Assembly: GCA_040398425.1 (NCBI GenBank)
Contig: JBBATZ010000013.1
Coordinates: 1-64,000, forward strand
Length of the DNA stretch: 64,000 nucleotides
Source of the DNA: UBA7672 sp040398425
GTDB taxonomy: Bacteria; Pseudomonadota; Alphaproteobacteria; Caulobacterales; Hyphomonadaceae
Direction of reading: 5' to 3'
Part shown: positions 34,962 through 43,774 of the stretch, piece after piece
Layout of the letters: the number at the start of each line of letters is the position of its first letter
Numbering within the stretch: the first letter of the stretch is position 1
Translations under genes and position numbers: made by a program
The notes under the pieces: generated by a model
The model's input: only the letters and a program-made list of their open reading frames with translations
Database searches by the model: none
Told to the model about the DNA's origin: nothing

Positions 34962-36434
34962 TCAGGCGGCAAAGATGCCCGGTTTGTAGCCCTTCCACGG
35001 CATCGCCATTTCCATCAGATAGGCGATCTCCAGCAGCAGGCCTTCTCCCCCCTTCGCCGCGCACACCTGCACGCCGATCGGCAGGTTGGCCGCCGTCCGC
35101 CCCAGCGGCAGGCTGATCGCCGGCGCCCCGCAGACATTGTGGATCAGCGTGTAGCCAACCTGCTGCAACAGCCGCTCGCGCAGCGTGTCGAACGGCACGT
35201 CCCCGCGCAGATACCCCAGCGGCGAGGGCGGAGAGGCGAACATCGGCGTCAACACGATGTCGAAGTCCTTCATCCACTCATTGTAGGCGAGCGTGGCCCC
35301 CATCAGCCGGCTGAAGACGGCGCTGATGTCGCTCTCGCGCAGCTTCGCCGCGTCCGCCGCCATGCGCAGGCTGAAGGGCTCGAAGCTGGTCTCGTCGATC
35401 GGCTTGTTGAATTGCTTGGCGGCGCCGGCAAGGTCCTGCGCTGCGCCAAGTGACCAGAACGCAAGGAAGTCATCGCCGAATGTCGGCGCCGTCGGCCAGT
35501 CGGTCGGTGTGACGCTGTGGCCGAGACCTTCCAGCGTCGTAGCGGCTTTCTTCACGACGGCGGCGACCTCCGCGTCCGCCTCATGCCCGGCGAACCCCTT
35601 GGTCAGAATGCCGACGCGCAGCTTGCGCTTCAGCGGATCGGTCACCATCCCGACGGCCGGCAGGATCGCCTCGGCACCCGTGCGCTCGGTCAGTGACAGG
35701 AACAGCGCCGTGTCGCGCACGGTGTGCGAGACGCAGCCCTGGACCGAAATCTCCAGCGGCCCCGGCGCCGCTTCGCTCACCATCCGTCCCCGCGACGGTT
35801 TCAGTCCGACCAGACCGCAATTCGCCGCCGGGAATCTGATCGATCCGCCCCCGTCATTCGCATGCGCAATCGGCACCACCCCTGCCGCCACTGCCGCCGC
35901 CGATCCGCCAGACGATCCAGCGGTCGACCGCGTCGGATCCCATGGATTGCGAGTCGGCCCGAAAGCCAGCGGCTCTGTCGTCGGCAGGTAGCCATTCTCC
36001 GGCGCTGACGACTTGCCGATACTGATCAAGCCCGTGCCCAGCATCCTGGTGACGAAGGCATCCTGCGTCGTGGCGGGCGCTATGCCTGCAGTGATGCGCG
36101 ATCCCGACCGCGTCTGCGCACCGATCTGATTGTTGAGATCCTTCACGAGATACGGCACGCCGGCCAGAGGGCCCGCGCCCGGGTTCGCCGCTTTCGCCCG
36201 TGCATCGGCGAACGTGTCGTTGACCAGGAAGTTGATCTTCGGCTGCACAGCCTGCGCGCGCGCGATTGCGGCGTCGATGGCTTCCTTCGCCGACATCTTG
36301 CCGGACTTGATCAGCCCGGCCATCTCGGTTGCATCCGGATTGCCGCCCCCCGCAACAGCGGTCGGCGCGCTCGCACATGCAGCAACGCCCGTCGCCCAGA
36401 CCGTCGCCACAAGTCCGCGTCGTGTCAGCCGCAT
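34962..36434 (-). CDS. Amidase-signature family protein, exported lipoprotein
   Basis: A 490-residue amidase-signature hydrolase. The ATG at 36434 has GGGAG upstream. The N-terminus MRLTRRGLVATVW...VAAC has twin arginines followed by a lipobox, so a Tat-exported lipoprotein is plausible. The Ser-cisSer-Lys triad is visible: Lys in PYLVKDLNN (about 95), and serines in STAGSSGGSAAAV (about 165-177). NDGGGSIRFPAANCGLVGLKPSRGR follows, as in the family. The natural amide is unknown. A second amidase gene, not exported, lies at 53068-54447. Confidence 0.92.
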   Translation of the reverse strand: MRLTRRGLVATVWATGVAACASAPTAVAGGGNPDATEMAGLIKSGKMSAKEAIDAAIARAQAVQPKINFLVNDTFADARAKAANPGAGPLAGVPYLVKDLNNQIGAQTRSGSRITAGIAPATTQDAFVTRMLGTGLISIGKSSAPENGYLPTTEPLAFGPTRNPWDPTRSTAGSSGGSAAAVAAGVVPIAHANDGGGSIRFPAANCGLVGLKPSRGRMVSEAAPGPLEISVQGCVSHTVRDTALFLSLTERTGAEAILPAVGMVTDPLKRKLRVGILTKGFAGHEADAEVAAVVKKAATTLEGLGHSVTPTDWPTAPTFGDDFLAFWSLGAAQDLAGAAKQFNKPIDETSFEPFSLRMAADAAKLRESDISAVFSRLMGATLAYNEWMKDFDIVLTPMFASPPSPLGYLRGDVPFDTLRERLLQQVGYTLIHNVCGAPAISLPLGRTAANLPIGVQVCAAKGGEGLLLEIAYLMEMAMPWKGYKPGIFAA

Positions 36435-36527
36435 CGTCCGTCTCCCTGAAGTCCTTGACGTGATCCGACAGCAAGCGCGTCCCGGATGCAACCGGCGCTG
36501 CGAAGGAAAATCACGCGGGCCTGTGTG

Positions 36528-36914
36528 CTAGCCGCGCGGTTCGATCAGGTCCCACGGGTTGCCGTAGAGGTCTTCGAATACTGCGACCTTGCCATAGGGC
36601 TCCGTACGCGGCGCTTCGCGGAAGACCACGCCCTCTGCTTTCATGTGCGCATGATCGCGATCGAAATCGGCGGTCTCGAGGAACAGGAACACTCGCCCGC
36701 CTGCCTGCTTGCCCACGGCCGCCGCCTGATCCGGCTTGTCCGCCCGCGCCAGCAGAAGCGCCGCCCCACGCGTGCCCGGCGGCTCCACCACGACCCAGCG
36801 CTTGCCCCCGCCCATGTCGATGTCGTCGGCCAGTTCGAAGCCAAGGCATCGCGTGAACCAGGCGATCGCCTCGTCATAGTCACGCACAAGAAAGGCGAGT
36901 TTGGCGATCTGCAT
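36528..36914 (-). CDS. VOC (glyoxalase/bleomycin-resistance fold) protein
   Basis: A 128-residue protein with the paired beta-alpha-beta-beta-beta VOC fold: KLAFLVRDYDEAIAWFTRCLGFEL (first module) and a second module ending VFEDLYGNPWDLIEP. His and Glu at module ends could bind a metal. The ATG at 36914 has GGGAG eight bases upstream. It lies 13 bases after fhs on the same strand and is probably co-transcribed with it; the reaction is unknown. Confidence 0.9.
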   Translation of the reverse strand: MQIAKLAFLVRDYDEAIAWFTRCLGFELADDIDMGGGKRWVVVEPPGTRGAALLLARADKPDQAAAVGKQAGGRVFLFLETADFDRDHAHMKAEGVVFREAPRTEPYGKVAVFEDLYGNPWDLIEPRG

Positions 36915-36927
36915 CAAGCCATCTCCC

Positions 36928-38598
36928 TCACGACAGGCCGTGAATATTGCCGTCCGCATCCAGCGACATGATCTCCGCTGCAGGTTGTCGCGGCAGACCG
37001 GGCATCGTCATCAGGTCGCCGCAGATCGCCACCACGAAGCCGGCCCCGGCCGACAGCCGCACCTCCCGCACGTCCAGCACATGCCCCTCCGGTGCGCCCA
37101 GCTTCGTCGGGTCGGTCGAGAACGAATACTGTGTCTTGGCGATGCAGACGGGCAGGCGGCCATAGCCGGCCTCCTCCCACCGCTGCAGCTGCGCCACCAC
37201 CTTGGCCGACGCATCGACACGGGCCGCACGATAGATGCGCTTCGCTGTCATCTCGATCTTGTCGAGCAGGGGCAGGGCATCGTCATACAGCGGCTTGAAA
37301 CTGTCTTCGGTCTTGGCCAGCTGCGCGACCACCGCATGCGCCAGCTCTTCTGCGCCCTTGCCGCCCTCCGCCCAATGCTTGCAGACGATCGCCTGCGCGC
37401 CCATCGCGCCAACAATACGCTTCACCGCTTCAACTTCGGCCTGCGTATCCGTGGTGAAATGGTTCAGCGCCACGATCACCGGCAGGCCATAGCCTTTCAG
37501 GTTCTCGATATGCCGCTGCACGTTCACTGCGCCCCGCTGCAGGGCATCGACATCCTCGCGACCCAGATCGCCCTTCGCCACGCCGCCATTCATCTTCATC
37601 GAGCGGATTGTCGCTACCAGAACTGCCATGCGCGGTTTGAGCCCGGCCAGCCGGCACTTGATGTCGAAGAATTTCTGCGCGCCGAGGTCGGCGCCAAATC
37701 CCGCCTCGGTCACCACGATCTCGCCCAGCTTGAGAGCTGCCTTCGTCGCTGTCACGGAGTTGCAGCCATGCGCGATATTCGCGAACGGTCCCAGATGCAC
37801 GATGGCCGGCGTGTTCTCGATCGTCTGCACCAGGTTCGGCAGCAACGCATCCTTGAGCAACACCGCCATCGCGCCATCGGCCTTCAGGTCCCCCGCTGTG
37901 ATAGGCTTCCGCTCGCGCGTCTCGGCCACGATGATGCGTGACAGCCGCGCCTTCAGGTCCGCCAGATCGGTCGTGAGGCACAGGATCGCCATCACTTCCG
38001 ACGCTACCGTGATGTCGAACCCGCTCTCGCCCGGCGTGCCGTTCGCGACGCCGCCCAGCCCGGTCACAACGCTCCGCAGGCTCCGATCATTTACGTCCAG
38101 CGCCCGGCGCCAGCGGATACGCCGCACATCAATGCCCAGCGCATTGCCCCAGTGGATGTGGTTGTCCAGCATCGCGGCCAGCAGATTGTGCGCCGCCGTG
38201 ATAGCGTGGAAGTCGCCGGTGAAGTGAAGGTTGATGTCCTCCATCGGTACGACCTGGCTCATGCCGCCGCCCGTCGCGCCACCCTTCTGACCGAAACACG
38301 GCCCAAGCGACGGCTCACGCAGCGCGATCACCGCCCGCTTGCCGATTCGCGTCAGTGCATCGCCCAGCCCCACCGTGGTCGTGGTTTTTCCCTCGCCCGC
38401 AGGCGTCGGGTTCATCGCCGTCACGAGCACCAGATCGCCATCCGGCCTGTCATTCAGCGATTTCAGATACACAGCCGAAATCTTCGCCTTGGTGTGCCCA
38501 TAGGGAATCAGCGCTTCCGCCGGCACGCCAAGCTTCGCACCGATCTCGTTGACCGGTTTCATCTTCGCCCGGCGCGCAATCTCGACATCGCTGTCCAT
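36928..38598 (-). CDS. fhs: Formate-tetrahydrofolate ligase
   Basis: Joins formate to THF with ATP to give 10-formyl-THF, feeding purine and fMet synthesis. The 556-residue length is standard. Motifs: NPTPAGEGKTTTTVGLGD (P-loop, about 65-82), EPSLGPCFGQKGGATGGG (about 97-114) and NLHFTGDFHAI. The C-terminal region ends in MTMPGLPRQPAAEIMSLD, conserved in the family. The ATG at 38598 fits the family N-terminus. The folate cyclo-ligase gene in the window serves the same pool. Confidence 0.98.
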   Translation of the reverse strand: MDSDVEIARRAKMKPVNEIGAKLGVPAEALIPYGHTKAKISAVYLKSLNDRPDGDLVLVTAMNPTPAGEGKTTTTVGLGDALTRIGKRAVIALREPSLGPCFGQKGGATGGGMSQVVPMEDINLHFTGDFHAITAAHNLLAAMLDNHIHWGNALGIDVRRIRWRRALDVNDRSLRSVVTGLGGVANGTPGESGFDITVASEVMAILCLTTDLADLKARLSRIIVAETRERKPITAGDLKADGAMAVLLKDALLPNLVQTIENTPAIVHLGPFANIAHGCNSVTATKAALKLGEIVVTEAGFGADLGAQKFFDIKCRLAGLKPRMAVLVATIRSMKMNGGVAKGDLGREDVDALQRGAVNVQRHIENLKGYGLPVIVALNHFTTDTQAEVEAVKRIVGAMGAQAIVCKHWAEGGKGAEELAHAVVAQLAKTEDSFKPLYDDALPLLDKIEMTAKRIYRAARVDASAKVVAQLQRWEEAGYGRLPVCIAKTQYSFSTDPTKLGAPEGHVLDVREVRLSAGAGFVVAICGDLMTMPGLPRQPAAEIMSLDADGNIHGLS

Positions 38599-38748
38599 GG
38601 AGACCCCATTCTGCTGCCGCGATCTAAACGGGCAGGGCGGGGCCTGTCACGTGGAAGCAGTAAGGCCTGCACAAGCCATTTCGCCCGCCGCCTTTGCGCC
38701 GCATTGCAGCGTGCTATTTCTGATCATTCGGAACCACGGGAGTCCCCG

Positions 38749-39210
38749 ATGAAACTCGCCGCATTCTTGCTCGCCGCTAGCGCGCTCGCCCTGTCCGCCT
38801 GCGCAACGGCGCCATCCGCCGGTGCCGCCAGTGCGGCAAGTGCGAACCTGCAGGAAACCGCCAGCCTGATGGTCTCGGTCAGCCAGCATGGCGAAGGCTC
38901 GGACGCTGCCAGCATCGCGGACCTCTCCGCCCAGGTCGACGCGCAGGTCGCGGCTGCGCCAAACGATCCCTTCGTCCTCAAGCTCGCCGCCCAGTCCCGC
39001 ACCACGCTCGCGGACTACGCGGCAGACGCCGCCCAGAAGACATCGCTCCGCCGACAAGCCCTTGCGGAATTCGACAAGGCCATCAGCCTGTCGCAATCCG
39101 ATACCGCCTCCCACATCGTCAAGATCAACGGCCAGGACACCGCGGTCGATCTCAAGGACATTACCGACCTGCGCGCACAACTCGCGGCAACAATCACGGC
39201 GAACCAGTAG
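38749..39210 (+). CDS. Small Ala-rich lipoprotein, unknown function
   Basis: A 153-residue predicted lipoprotein: signal peptide with lipobox LSAC (about residue 18), then a helical, alanine-rich mature part. Heptad-like ALAEFDKAISLSQ and DLKDITDLRAQLAATI segments suggest a helical bundle or TPR-like fold. The ATG at 38749 has GGGAG upstream. No homologue recognised. It is divergent from fhs and convergent with the acyl-CoA dehydrogenase gene (16-base gap). Confidence 0.75.
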   Translation: MKLAAFLLAASALALSACATAPSAGAASAASANLQETASLMVSVSQHGEGSDAASIADLSAQVDAQVAAAPNDPFVLKLAAQSRTTLADYAADAAQKTSLRRQALAEFDKAISLSQSDTASHIVKINGQDTAVDLKDITDLRAQLAATITANQ

Positions 39211-39226
39211 ACCGGAGGAGGGGAGC

Positions 39227-40387
39227 CTAAATCTCCCCCGCCTTCGCCATCCGCTGCAGCTCGCGCCCAATCACCATCTGCTGGATCTGCGTCGTGCCCT
39301 CATAGAGCCGCAGGATGCGCACGTCGCGGTAGAAGCGCTCCACTGCATAGTCCGCGATATAGCCGGCGCCGCCATGCACCTGCACGGCGCGGTCCGCCAC
39401 GCGGCCCACCATCTCGGTGCACCACATCTTGGTAGCCGCCGCGATCAGCGCGGTCTTCTCCTTGGCGTCGTACTTGCGCACGCCGTCCATCACCATCGCG
39501 CGGCCTGCCGCAGCCTCCGCGTAGCTCTCCGCGATCATGCCCATCACCAGCTGGTGCTCGATGATCGGCTTGCCGAACTGCTTCCGCTCGCTGGCATAGC
39601 GCACCATCTCCTCGACCAGCCGTTCCGCAATCCCGACGCTCAGCGCCGAAATATGTAGCCGTCCGCGATCGAGCACGGACATCGCGACCTTCATGCCTTC
39701 GCCTTCTTCTCCAAGACGGGACGTGATCGGTACACGCGCATCCTCGAAGATCACGTCGCAGACATTCGCGCCCTGCTGGCCCATCTTCTTCTCGGGCTTG
39801 CCGATGGTCACGCCCGGCGTTGAGCGCTCGACAATGAAGGCGGAAAGCCCCTTCGGTCCCGGCGTGTTCTGATCCGTCCGCGCCATCACGGTGAAGATCG
39901 TCGCCTTGTCGGCATTCGTGATGTAGCGCTTCGATCCGTTGAGCACGTAGTAATTGCCATCGCGCACGGCCCTCGTCTTCGCCGAGCCCGCGTCCGATCC
40001 TGCATCCGGCTCGGTCAGCGCGAAGCTTGCAATCGCTTCGCCCGTCGCCAGTTTCGGCAGCCAATCGCGCTTCTGGTCCTCGGTGCCGAACATCACGATC
40101 CCCTGGCTGCCGATGCCGACATTGGTGCCAAAGGTCGAACGAAACGCCGGTGAGGTGCGTCCCATCTCGAGGATCACCAGCGCCTCCTCCTCCATGGTGA
40201 GGCCGAGCCCGCCATACGCTTCCGAGATCGACAGCCCGAAGAGTCCGAGATCACGCATATCCTGCACGATCTTGTCCGGTATCGCATTGGTCTCAGACAC
40301 CAGTTGCTCGTTCGGCCGGCAAACCTCGTTGACGAAGCGCCTTACAGTTTCTATCAGCTGCCGCCGCGTCTCCAGATCGAGCGCCAT
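39227..40387 (-). CDS. Acyl-CoA dehydrogenase
   Basis: FAD enzyme that introduces the 2,3 double bond into acyl-CoA and passes electrons to ETF. The 386-residue protein begins at the ATG at 40387 (GGAG upstream; an upstream ATG at 40408 is out of context). Motifs: FALTEPDAGSDAGS (about 128-141), the FAD-binding YITNADKA, RKQFGKPIIEHQLV and VQVHGGAGYIADYAVERFYRD. The catalytic Glu is in LYEGTTQIQ near the C-terminus, as in short/medium-chain enzymes. Chain-length preference is not readable. Confidence 0.95.
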   Translation of the reverse strand: MALDLETRRQLIETVRRFVNEVCRPNEQLVSETNAIPDKIVQDMRDLGLFGLSISEAYGGLGLTMEEEALVILEMGRTSPAFRSTFGTNVGIGSQGIVMFGTEDQKRDWLPKLATGEAIASFALTEPDAGSDAGSAKTRAVRDGNYYVLNGSKRYITNADKATIFTVMARTDQNTPGPKGLSAFIVERSTPGVTIGKPEKKMGQQGANVCDVIFEDARVPITSRLGEEGEGMKVAMSVLDRGRLHISALSVGIAERLVEEMVRYASERKQFGKPIIEHQLVMGMIAESYAEAAAGRAMVMDGVRKYDAKEKTALIAAATKMWCTEMVGRVADRAVQVHGGAGYIADYAVERFYRDVRILRLYEGTTQIQQMVIGRELQRMAKAGEI

Positions 40388-40930
40388 GTCATCTCTCCAT
40401 CTTCGCAATCGCCTGCGGTCTCTCGCACGTGCGAGAGCGTTTTATCAACAGCGCCGTCAACAGTTTCCACAAGGCGCCGCAATTGGCGCCGCAAACTTTT
40501 CTGGCATCCTGATCGCGTCCGGAGAGGAGACCGTCGCGGGTCAAGCAACTGGATGTCCCCGCTGGTAAGCCTGATTGGACAGGCGCTGAGTGTAAGGGGA
40601 GCAACGAGCACCGGACGTAGAGTTCGCCGCGCACGGCGGACGCTGCTCTCAGGCGGGATCCAAGACCGCAGGAGCCCTCGTAAGAGGGAACGGATGTGGG
40701 CGCGGCCTCAGCTGCGCGGGAACAGGGAAGTGGGCCAACGCCCAGAGTTCTGTGACTGCGCGCACCAAGGCGCTCAAGGCTCAGCTTCGCCGCAAGGCGT
40801 CGAACGGGCGGCCCCTGATCAGGGCCATGGCCGTCAGGCCGAAAGTCCGAAGGACGCGCATCGGCGGACAACCATGGTGTCGCGCCGGCCCTGCGAGAGC
40901 AGAGCCGGCGTCATGGTTTTCGGGCTGACG
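40388..40930. other. 543-base region with no recognised gene
   Basis: Open frames exist on both strands but look like shadows. One plus-strand frame from about 40619 to 40927 is lysine/arginine-rich (VTARTKALKAQLRRKASNGRP) and is preceded by another short frame, as if broken by a frameshift. The left end has a direct repeat GGCGCCGCAA (40473 and 40485) and two sequences near the DnaA-box pattern (TTATCAACA, TTTCCACAA). I could not assign an RNA family. Confidence 0.5.
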
Positions 40931-41749
40931 TTACTCCACCGCCGCAACAGCCTTCCGCCGCTTTGGTATGCGCACCAACACCAGCCACACCCCCATCGCA
41001 GCCAGCGGCGCCAGCGCTGCAACGTACGGTATGGCGGATTCCCGCATCCACACCGGCATCACCTGCATCTGCCCGAGGAAGAACGATCCGGATGCGATGA
41101 ACAACGAAAAGCACATCCGCCACAGATGCCGCGCAATCCGCGCTGTCCCGCTCAGCGTGCGCCGCGCTAGGACGTGAATTTCTCCGGCCGCTGCAAACAG
41201 CCCCGCCGCCATGAAGATGACGAACGCTTCCGGCGGCGAGCCATCGATGGTGCCGGTCGGACTGTCCGCGCCTATCTTCATGAACAGCGCACCCGCGCCC
41301 GCAATCGTCAACGCCACGATCAGCCCTGCGATCTGAAAGACGCCAGCCTTGATTTCCGGCTTCTGCGCCGCTGACCAACCGGTCAGCAAAAGGTACAGCG
41401 CCATCACGCCGGCAATGGTGTTCGGCCGCTGACCGTCATCGAGGAAAGGCGCGACGCACGCCGCTACGACGTAACAAACCAGCATCACCCAGAAGAACAC
41501 CGTCCCGGCAGCGCGGTGGATCTTGCGCCCCTTGCGGCTTGCGATGGCGATGGCGCCGGTCGCGATACCGGCCGCGCCGCCGATGATGTGCGTCCACAGC
41601 AACGCCGCGGCACCGACATGGAGCCATAACGGCGCATCCGCCGGGGCCAGCAGCACGCTTGCCTCTGCGCTGCCCGCTGCGATCAGCATGACGCCGACCG
41701 CCATCGCAAGCCGCCCCCCCGCCACATTCAATCGATCCGCCAATCGCAT
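40931..41749 (-). CDS. DUF2306-like inner-membrane protein
   Basis: A 272-residue protein with about eight membrane helices. The pattern WLHVGAAALLWTHIIGGAAGIATGAIAIASRKGRKIHRAAGTVFF (described, helix 2-3 region, about 45-85) matches the H-x-x-G-x-x-A...RKG...HR-x-x-G layout of DUF2306-type proteins. Its histidines could bind heme or a quinone, but no function is established. It starts at the ATG at 41749. Confidence 0.75.
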   Translation of the reverse strand: MRLADRLNVAGGRLAMAVGVMLIAAGSAEASVLLAPADAPLWLHVGAAALLWTHIIGGAAGIATGAIAIASRKGRKIHRAAGTVFFWVMLVCYVVAACVAPFLDDGQRPNTIAGVMALYLLLTGWSAAQKPEIKAGVFQIAGLIVALTIAGAGALFMKIGADSPTGTIDGSPPEAFVIFMAAGLFAAAGEIHVLARRTLSGTARIARHLWRMCFSLFIASGSFFLGQMQVMPVWMRESAIPYVAALAPLAAMGVWLVLVRIPKRRKAVAAVE

Positions 41750-41871
41750 GCTCCATGGGGACTGCGCTCACGCAGCGACGACCTCAGAGTTTCTGATAAC
41801 CGGGATCGCGGCCATGTCCCGGCGTAACGCGCGCATGATCCGGCGGGACAGGGGAAGCGATCGGAAAACGG

Positions 41872-41904
41872 GCAAAGAAAAACCCCGCACCTTGCGATGC
41901 GGGG
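41872..41904 (-). terminator. Rho-independent terminator after the small periplasmic protein gene
   Basis: In minus sense: stem CCCCGCA/TGCGGGG (41904-41898 with 41889-41883), an 8-base loop, then TTTTTCTTT. It lies 40 bases past the stop of the 41944-42273 gene. Confidence 0.88.
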
Positions 41905-41943
41905 CAGGGGTCAACAGGCTGGTCTGGAGAGCAGCCTGTTTGA

Positions 41944-42273
41944 TTACTTGATCTTGATGGTCGCTGTGCCCTGGGCGCCTGTGACGTCGAACGAGTCGCC
42001 GGATTTCTTGCCCGCCGGATAGACAGAGCATTCTTCGGCGGGAGACATGTTGGACGTAGTGCAAAGCTTCTCGCCGTCGATGCGCCATTTGCCGGTGATC
42101 TGATCTTCCATCGCCGTAAACGTGCCGTCTGGCTTGTAGGTGACGTCGACTTCAAAGCCGGCCGCGCTCAGCGTGACGCCCCTGGTGGTCACTTCCTGCA
42201 GCGTCGTGGTTGTCTGCGCGAAAGCCGGCGCTGCCAGCGCAAAGGCAATCGAAGTCACGGCGAGAAGCTTCAT
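41944..42273 (-). CDS. Small periplasmic protein, unknown function
   Basis: A 109-residue exported protein. Signal peptide 1-19 (ending APAFAQ). The mature part is beta-rich and has two Cys (KLCTTS and EECSV) that could form a disulfide. A lipocalin-like or META-like pattern is suggested by DGTFTAMEDQITGKWRIDGEKLC, where successive strands report on a change in composition; no family is certain. It ends at a strong terminator, so it is probably a single-gene transcript. Confidence 0.78.
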   Translation of the reverse strand: MKLLAVTSIAFALAAPAFAQTTTTLQEVTTRGVTLSAAGFEVDVTYKPDGTFTAMEDQITGKWRIDGEKLCTTSNMSPAEECSVYPAGKKSGDSFDVTGAQGTATIKIK

Positions 42274-42392
42274 GAAAGGGCTCCGTCAAACTCTTTGGCC
42301 TGCGCAGCCAACCCTGCACGGCGTGCGAAACCTACCAGTTTCAAACTGTGGGTGAAGACCCCTAACGCAGTCTGACTACCATTATGCGCACT

Positions 42393-43601
42393 TCATGCTG
42401 CGGCTTCGGCCCGCGCCATGGCGTCCAGCCTCGCAACCGGCCATGTTTCCGCAGCTGTCAGCTTCGGACGCACCGGCCACAGGCGCGGCGAACACAGGAA
42501 GTTGACGCCATCGCGCACAAACCGGGCCGCGTGCTCGGCATGCAGGTCGCCCTCGACGCTCACCATGACGCCTGCCGCGCGCGCCTGCTCGACCGCAGCA
42601 GCGACCCGCGCAAACACCTCGGCCTTCGCGCCGGGGTTCACAAGCGCGGTGGTCGGTACGCCGAATCCAATCGCCGCCGGCCGCAGTTTCAACACGCCGC
42701 CAATATCCGGCTCGTTCCAGTTCAGCCCGATGGCGATCCGCCCGGAATGCGGTCGCACTGCGCGCATCGCGTCCTCAAGATAGATGCGCGGATATCCCGG
42801 CTCGACACAGCTGATCCTCAGCACGCGATAGCGCGACAGCCTGCGGTCGAACTTCGCCATCTGGCGCACGATCACCGGCAGGCTCTGCGGATTGTTCAGC
42901 GTCGAGACGTGGACCGCCACGCCCACCACCGCGCGCGCGCCGCCAGCATAGAGCGCCCGCATGTCCGTTTCGGATTCAACCAGCTTGCGTTCGTCCATCG
43001 CCGCGTGCCGGTGACTCTGATTGTCCCACACCAGCGGAAAACGTGTCACGGGGTCGAGCGGCGAGATGAACTGCGTCGCCAGCGCGCCACGCTGCGCATC
43101 CCAAAGCGGGATATAGCCCATCGGAAAACTTGCGGTGGTTGGCTCGCGCGGCGGTTCTACAGCAGGCTTTGTCGCGCGCATCTCCGCCATCATCGCGCTG
43201 AACGCCCGCGTGAAATCCTCCAGGCTCATGGCGTGATGCGTTGATTCAATCTGGATGTCGTCGAGCTCCGGCTCGCCGATGAAGAACGTATTCAGCTCTT
43301 TGGAAATCTGCCGCGCCGCCGCTTCTGCGACATATCCGGTGAAGGCGCCAAACATGAGCAGGAAGCCATCCGCCCCCGCGATCAGCACATCGGTCTGTCC
43401 AAGGCGCCGCGAGATGAAATCCCGCGCTGCAATTACAACCCGCTCATGCTTCTCGCGCCAGCGCTCGCCATAGCGCGCCCGGATATCTGCGATCCCGATG
43501 AACTGGAATTGCGCGACGTCCAGCGTGGTCCGCCCGTTGGCAAGGCGGCGGATGCGCTCGGCCAGATTGAGGCCGCTGGCCATGTCCTTCGCTGCGTCCA
43601 T
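42393..43601 (-). CDS. Degenerate GGDEF/EAL-like signalling protein
   Basis: A 402-residue soluble protein. The N-terminal ~110 residues resemble a GGDEF fold (LDVAQFQFIGIADIRARYG, then DVLIAGADGFLLMFG where GGDEF would be). The C-terminal ~230 residues resemble an EAL fold (PMGYIPLWDAQRGALATQF in place of the EAL strand; GVMVSVEGDLHAEHAARFVRDG at the last catalytic region). The EAL triplet and most metal ligands are missing, so it probably cannot make or break c-di-GMP and may act as a binder or regulator. The start ATG has GGAG close upstream. Confidence 0.65.
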   Translation of the reverse strand: MDAAKDMASGLNLAERIRRLANGRTTLDVAQFQFIGIADIRARYGERWREKHERVVIAARDFISRRLGQTDVLIAGADGFLLMFGAFTGYVAEAAARQISKELNTFFIGEPELDDIQIESTHHAMSLEDFTRAFSAMMAEMRATKPAVEPPREPTTASFPMGYIPLWDAQRGALATQFISPLDPVTRFPLVWDNQSHRHAAMDERKLVESETDMRALYAGGARAVVGVAVHVSTLNNPQSLPVIVRQMAKFDRRLSRYRVLRISCVEPGYPRIYLEDAMRAVRPHSGRIAIGLNWNEPDIGGVLKLRPAAIGFGVPTTALVNPGAKAEVFARVAAAVEQARAAGVMVSVEGDLHAEHAARFVRDGVNFLCSPRLWPVRPKLTAAETWPVARLDAMARAEAAA

Positions 43602-43774
43602 TCTCTCCGCTCTCGGCAGTCGCCTACCGTCCCCCCGGAGAAATCTGCCAAACAGGCGTCGGCGAAGCCTTAAATCGGGGGGGTAAATTTCGCGACGCGC
43701 GTTTGGACACTGAACTGGCGCGTTAGGATGTCGCTAACCATACCGCCGAAACGATCACCAGAACAAAGCAGGCT

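Noticed and set aside
40441..40472. DnaA-box cluster or replication origin
   Set aside because: Only two imperfect boxes and no AT-rich unwinding region or origin-associated genes.
40388..40930. RNase P RNA, tmRNA or group II intron fragment
   Set aside because: None of the conserved blocks of these RNAs (for example GAGGAAAGTCC) is present.
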